A stretch of 64,000 nt of DNA from JBEHWX01 sp048498995 (lineage in GTDB: Bacteria; Bacteroidota; Ignavibacteria; OLB7), in assembly GCA_048498995.1 (NCBI GenBank), contig JBEHWX010000017.1:18331-82330 (forward strand), read 5' to 3'. Shown here one piece after another: positions 60,487 to 64,000 of this stretch. The translations under genes and the position numbers were made by a program. The stretch's first letter is position 1. Each line of letters opens with the position of its first letter. The notes below the pieces were generated by a model. The model did not search any database and had not been told where the DNA came from. It worked only from the letters and a program-made list of their open reading frames with translations.

Positions 60487-62658
60487 ATGATGAGGCAACC
60501 AGCAGTACCGACTTCACCACGCCGCGCGCGCGCCGCGATGCTCCTGATCGCCGCGGCGGCCGCCACGCTCCTGGCCACGACGGCGGCCCCGGCGCAGACC
60601 CCGACCGCGCGCACCGTGATCGCCAACCTCGACACGCCGTGGGAGATTCTCTGGGGCCCCGACGGCTGGATCTGGGTTACCGAGCGGCGGGGAGCCGTCA
60701 GCCGTGTCAACCCGACCACCGGCCAGCGGCTCGAGCTTCTTCGCATCGGCGACGTCTATCAGTCCGGCGAGTCCGGCCTGCTCGGCATGGCGCTCCATCC
60801 GGACTTCGCCGACACGCCTCACGTCTTCCTGGTCTACACCTATCGGGAGAACAACGCGATCCTGGAGAAGCTGGTCCGCTACAGCTACGACGGCACGTCG
60901 CTGGCCTCGCCGGTCACGCTCCTGAGCGGCATTCCCGGCAACACGACCCACGACGGCAGCCGGATCATCATCACGCCGGACCGGAAGCTCTTCATGACCG
61001 TGGGGGACGCGCAGAACCAGCCGGCCGCGCAGAGCCACCTGGCGATCAACGGCAAGATCCTCCGGATGAACCTCGACGGCGGCGCCCCGGCCGATAATCC
61101 CTGGGCCGCCGGCGCGACGCCGGAGAAGCTCCTCTGGTCCACCGGCCACCGGAACCCGCAGGGACTGGTCCTGGCGCCGAACGGCATCCTCTACTCCTCC
61201 GAGCACGGCCCGAACAACGACGACGAGATCAACATCATCCGCAAGGGACGGAACTTCGGCTGGCCGACCGTGCAGGGATTCTGCGACACGCAGTCCGAGA
61301 AATCCTTCTGCGCGGACTCCAACGTCGTCGAGCCGCTCACCGCCTGGACGCCGACGATCGCCACCTGCGGCCTCGACTACTACGATCATCCCTCGGCCCC
61401 GGCGTGGCGCAACTCGCTGCTGCTGACGAACCTGAAGGGGAGCTCCCTGATGCGCCTCTCGCTGAGCCCGGGGGGCGACTCGATCACCTCGATCGCCACC
61501 TTCCTCCAGGGGACCTACGGCCGGCTCCGCGATCTCTGCGTGTCGCCGGCCGGCCGGATCTACATCGCCACCAGCAATCGCGACGGCCGCGGCAGCCCGA
61601 AGGCGGATGACGACAAGATCATCGAACTCTCCTTCCCCTCGGCCGGACCGGATCTCGTCTCCGCCTCGGTCGACAGGAGCGAATACCGGCCGGGGGATAC
61701 GATCAGGATCTCCTACACGACCACCGGCACGTTCCCCTCGCTCAACAGCTTCCTGGCCGAGCTTTCGAGCGTCACCGGCAGCTTCGCCGATCCCCGAGTC
61801 CTGGCGCCGATCGGGCTCCCGCCGGGAGAGATCACCAGCATCATCCCCTGCGACGCGGTGCCGGGCAACGGCTACTATGTGCGCGTCCGCTCCACGGCGC
61901 CCCCCGACACGGCGATCGCCTTCCTTCAGGTGATCGTGCTCGCGCCGGCGCCGGTCGCGATAACGCCGTCGGACTCGGCCGCCTACTGCGAGGGGGATTC
62001 GGTGACCCTGACGGCGCCGGCGGGATATCGCTCCTACCGCTGGACGATGGAGGGGAGCCAGGATCGCCCGACCACGCGGACCATCCGGGTCGGCGTCGGG
62101 GGCAACGTGACGGTGGAGGTGACCGACGAGCTCGGCTGCACCCGCCGCTCCGCGCCGGTGATGATCAGCCAGCGGGATCGTCCCACGCCCCACATCCTCA
62201 CCAGCGGCGATAACGGCAACCGGCTCGACGCCGGAGCCGGCTACGTCGCCTACCGCTGGTCGACCGGCGAGACCACGCGGATGATCGCGCCGGCCGCGGC
62301 GGGGGAGTACTGGGTGGAGGTGACCGATTCGGCCGGCTGCACCGGCATCTCCCCCCGTTTCAGCTTCACCCCGTCGGCGGTGCCCCCCCTGGCCGGCGAC
62401 GCGCCGGCGGCCGTCGTGCGTCTGCGGCCGAGCCCGGCCACATCGCGCCTGGAAGTGGAGATCGACCTGCGTGCCCCGGCGCCCCTCTCCGGCATCGTGA
62501 CCGACACGCGTGGAGCGGTACTCCGCCGGATCGCCGTCGCGGCGCCGCTGCGGCATCACCGGCTCACGCTGAACACCGAGGATCTTCCCCCGGGAGTCTA
62601 TCTGCTCCGAATCGAATCGACGGAGGGGAGCTGGAGCGGATCGTTCGTGAGGGAGTGA
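60487..62658 (+). CDS. Secreted PQQ-dependent sugar dehydrogenase-like protein with Ig-like modules and a T9SS-like end
   Basis: ATG 60487 (a second ATG follows directly) starts a signal peptide (AMLLIAAAAATLLATTAAPA). Residues about 40-400 are the GSDH propeller: VIANLDTPWEILWGPDGWIW, GIPGNTTHDGSRIIITPD, LWSTGHRNPQGLVLAPNG, LYSSEHGPNNDDEINIIRKG, KGRNFGWPTVQGFCD. Residues about 400-640 are beta-sandwich modules, including two Ig/PKD-like units with YRSYRWTMEGS and YVAYRWSTGETT. The final 80 residues are a diverged T9SS-like end (RLRPSPATSRLEVEIDLRAP ... GVYLLRIEST). The adjacent gene at 62771 is a paralogue of its C-terminal half. Confidence 0.87.
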   Translation: MMRQPAVPTSPRRARAAMLLIAAAAATLLATTAAPAQTPTARTVIANLDTPWEILWGPDGWIWVTERRGAVSRVNPTTGQRLELLRIGDVYQSGESGLLGMALHPDFADTPHVFLVYTYRENNAILEKLVRYSYDGTSLASPVTLLSGIPGNTTHDGSRIIITPDRKLFMTVGDAQNQPAAQSHLAINGKILRMNLDGGAPADNPWAAGATPEKLLWSTGHRNPQGLVLAPNGILYSSEHGPNNDDEINIIRKGRNFGWPTVQGFCDTQSEKSFCADSNVVEPLTAWTPTIATCGLDYYDHPSAPAWRNSLLLTNLKGSSLMRLSLSPGGDSITSIATFLQGTYGRLRDLCVSPAGRIYIATSNRDGRGSPKADDDKIIELSFPSAGPDLVSASVDRSEYRPGDTIRISYTTTGTFPSLNSFLAELSSVTGSFADPRVLAPIGLPPGEITSIIPCDAVPGNGYYVRVRSTAPPDTAIAFLQVIVLAPAPVAITPSDSAAYCEGDSVTLTAPAGYRSYRWTMEGSQDRPTTRTIRVGVGGNVTVEVTDELGCTRRSAPVMISQRDRPTPHILTSGDNGNRLDAGAGYVAYRWSTGETTRMIAPAAAGEYWVEVTDSAGCTGISPRFSFTPSAVPPLAGDAPAAVVRLRPSPATSRLEVEIDLRAPAPLSGIVTDTRGAVLRRIAVAAPLRHHRLTLNTEDLPPGVYLLRIESTEGSWSGSFVRE

Positions 62659-62711
62659 TCGGCGCGGGAGCGAGCGAATCGGGCACGGGATCTGTGCCTG
62701 CTCGGGATGGT

Positions 62712-62739
62712 CTCCCCGGCGCCGCGCGGCGCCGGGGAG
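62712..62739. terminator. 12-bp hairpin between the two Ig-module genes
   Basis: CTCCCCGGCGCC-GCGC-GGCGCCGGGGAG, perfect stem, no T-run. It may attenuate or separate the two genes. Confidence 0.5.
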
Positions 62740-62770
62740 GATCGATCACACTTCCGGCAGGAGAACCTCC

Positions 62771-63853
62771 ATGCGTCGTTGCTTCCCGTTGCACCTCGGG
62801 CCGGCCGTGGCCGCGCTCTGGCTGATCGCGACCGCGCCATCGCACGCCCGGCGTCCGCTCCCGGCTCCGGCGGCGGATATCACCTCGGTCACGCTCGCCC
62901 CCACGTCGGCCGCCGCCGGCGATATCGTCAACGTCACCTTCACCACCTCCGGCACCTTCTCGCTCGGCAACGATTTCATCGTCCAGCTTTCCTCCTCCTC
63001 CGGAAGCTTCGCCTCGCCGACCACGCTGCCCACGCTGCAGACCGGCGAGGGGGCGCTGCAGGTACGGGTCCCGTGCGACCTCGGCGCCGGAGGCGGCTAC
63101 AGGATCAGGCTGCTGTCGACCGCGCCCCCCGACACAGCGCTCGCCCCGACGCCGCTGACGGTAACCCCGCGACAGGCGCCGGCGATCACCCCGTCCGGAA
63201 GCACGACCCTCTGCGAGGGGAGCTCGGTGACGCTGGCGGCGCCGGCCGGGTTCAGCTCCTACGCATGGTCCAACGGCGCCACCAGCAGCTCGATCACGGT
63301 GGGGGCCCCCGGGAGCTACAGCGTGACCGTTACCGATGGCGGCGGATGCTCGCTCACCTCCGCGCCGGTGGAGGTCACCGTGCGTCCCGCGCCGACGCCG
63401 ACGGTGCGCCAGCAGGGGAATGTGCTGATCGCTTCCCCCGGCTTCGCCAGCTACCGCTGGTCGACCGGGGCCACCGGCGACCGGATCACCATCACCCAGC
63501 CGGGGAGCTACATGGTGACGGTCACCGACGCCAACGGCTGCATCGGCACCTACAGCTACACCGCCATCTCGGCCGCCGTGCCCGGCGCGCTCGGAATGGA
63601 AGGGGATGGGAAGATCGGCTTCACGGCGAGGGAGGATGGACTGATGCCGACGTGGCGCTCCGATCGCTCACGGCGCCTGGCGGTCACGATCGCCGATGTC
63701 GGCGGGCGGATCGTGGCGCGGCGCGCGATGACGCTCGAGCCGGGGGATGCGCTGGTGCCGCTTCCGATGGCGGAGCTGGCCGCGGGGATCTACCTGATCT
63801 CGGTCGAATCGGATGGGGAAGGGTGGAGTGGCGCGCTCGTCCACGCGCGGTGA
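62771..63853 (+). CDS. Secreted Ig-like module protein, paralogue of the dehydrogenase tail
   Basis: 360 aa; signal peptide (LGPAVAALWLIATAPSHA). The mature part aligns by eye with residues about 400-720 of the 60487 protein: GDIVNVTFTTSGTF against GDTIRISYTTTGTF, the shared STAPPDTA, then ITPSGSTTLCEGSSVTLAAP against ITPSDSAAYCEGDSVTLTAP, and two SYRWSTG-type units. It ends with a diverged T9SS-like segment (RRLAVTIADVGGRIVARRAM ... GIYLISVESDGEGWSG) and has no propeller. So it is a stand-alone binding or adhesion module made by tandem duplication with loss of the catalytic domain. The order of events is inferred. Confidence 0.82.
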   Translation: MRRCFPLHLGPAVAALWLIATAPSHARRPLPAPAADITSVTLAPTSAAAGDIVNVTFTTSGTFSLGNDFIVQLSSSSGSFASPTTLPTLQTGEGALQVRVPCDLGAGGGYRIRLLSTAPPDTALAPTPLTVTPRQAPAITPSGSTTLCEGSSVTLAAPAGFSSYAWSNGATSSSITVGAPGSYSVTVTDGGGCSLTSAPVEVTVRPAPTPTVRQQGNVLIASPGFASYRWSTGATGDRITITQPGSYMVTVTDANGCIGTYSYTAISAAVPGALGMEGDGKIGFTAREDGLMPTWRSDRSRRLAVTIADVGGRIVARRAMTLEPGDALVPLPMAELAAGIYLISVESDGEGWSGALVHAR

Positions 63854-63934
63854 AGCGCCGGAGGAGAAGGAGAAACGGGCGTGAAGAGGTGAGATGATGG
63901 TGTTCGGCGGCGGCGGGGCATCGGGAGGCTGGTA

Positions 63935-64000
63935 ATGGCGAAGCTCAACATCGACCACGGCCGCATCAACGCGGCCATCGCGCGGGCCGAGGTCAACACC
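63935..64000 (+). CDS. Start of a probable TPM-domain protein (cut by window end)
   Basis: GGGAGG lies 9 nt before ATG 63935. The 22 visible residues (MAKLNIDHGRINAAIARAEV, then NT) fit the beginning of TPM (TLP18.3/Psb32/MOLO-1) domain proteins, where IxxAIxxAExxTSGEI follows. Only the first part is visible, so the family call is tentative. Confidence 0.5.
   Translation, partial: MAKLNIDHGRINAAIARAEVNT

Overview
The window is 64 kb of high-GC bacterial DNA with no rRNA, tRNA, CRISPR array, integrase or transposase that I could see. It probably comes from the Bacteroidota/Chlorobi (FCB) side of the tree, perhaps a high-GC Ignavibacteria- or Kapabacteria-like lineage. The evidence is at least four, probably six, secreted proteins ending in a type IX secretion (T9SS/Por) style C-terminal domain (NPxxxxxxIxF...GRxVxxL...GxYxxRL), a giant Bacteroidota-type RHS cluster, and a DUF1800/DUF1501 pair. 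The lineage call is an inference from gene content; no marker gene for taxonomy is present.

Left part (1-18.1 kb, minus strand): a tightly packed secreted RHS operon. In transcription order it holds a VCBS/FG-GAP + ASPIC protein with a T9SS tail, an SpvB-like N-terminal-half protein (1659 aa), a 952-aa protein that resembles the C-terminal half of the same Bacteroidota family, a 264-aa secreted unknown, and an RHS giant of more than 2337 codons that leaves the window at position 1. Adjacent genes overlap by ATGA or are 9 nt apart. The RHS protein ends in an AT-rich variable tip, as in polymorphic toxins. This is the best candidate for an undescribed system here.

18.1-19.5 kb is a gene-free stretch. 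19.5-31.5 kb holds a secreted PQQ-type sugar dehydrogenase, a small periplasmic protein, an SDR epimerase, a GNAT acetyltransferase, a DUF1800/DUF1501 pair, an NHL beta-propeller and a parvulin-type peptidyl-prolyl isomerase. 31.6-41.8 kb holds a lytic transglycosylase, a CrtA-like protein overlapping a GAF/SpoIIE phosphatase, RodZ, a TolB-like/TPR protein, phytoene/squalene synthase, RadA, a VOC protein and a glycine-rich RNA-binding protein.

41.8-49.5 kb holds DUF3052, GNAT, thioesterase, a decayed methyltransferase, a PNPOx-like flavoprotein, DapD, a PBP1A-family enzyme and an HTH/AHSA1 regulatory pair with a recognisable promoter-operator. 49.6-56 kb holds an AddA-like helicase-nuclease divergent from a cut-down MetH (B12-binding plus activation modules) with a GNAT-like insert. 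56.3-64 kb holds a cysteine-rich repeat protein with a T9SS tail, an MBL-fold hydrolase, a second sugar dehydrogenase with Ig-like modules, a stand-alone paralogue of those modules, and the start of a probable TPM-domain gene.

Housekeeping functions (peptidoglycan synthesis and turnover: PBP1A, lytic transglycosylase, DapD, RodZ; repair: RadA, AddA; methionine: MetH part) alternate with a large secreted surface repertoire. Strong hairpin terminators lie between convergent genes. The GC-rich strand complementary to the minus-strand genes carries many long spurious frames, which are left out.
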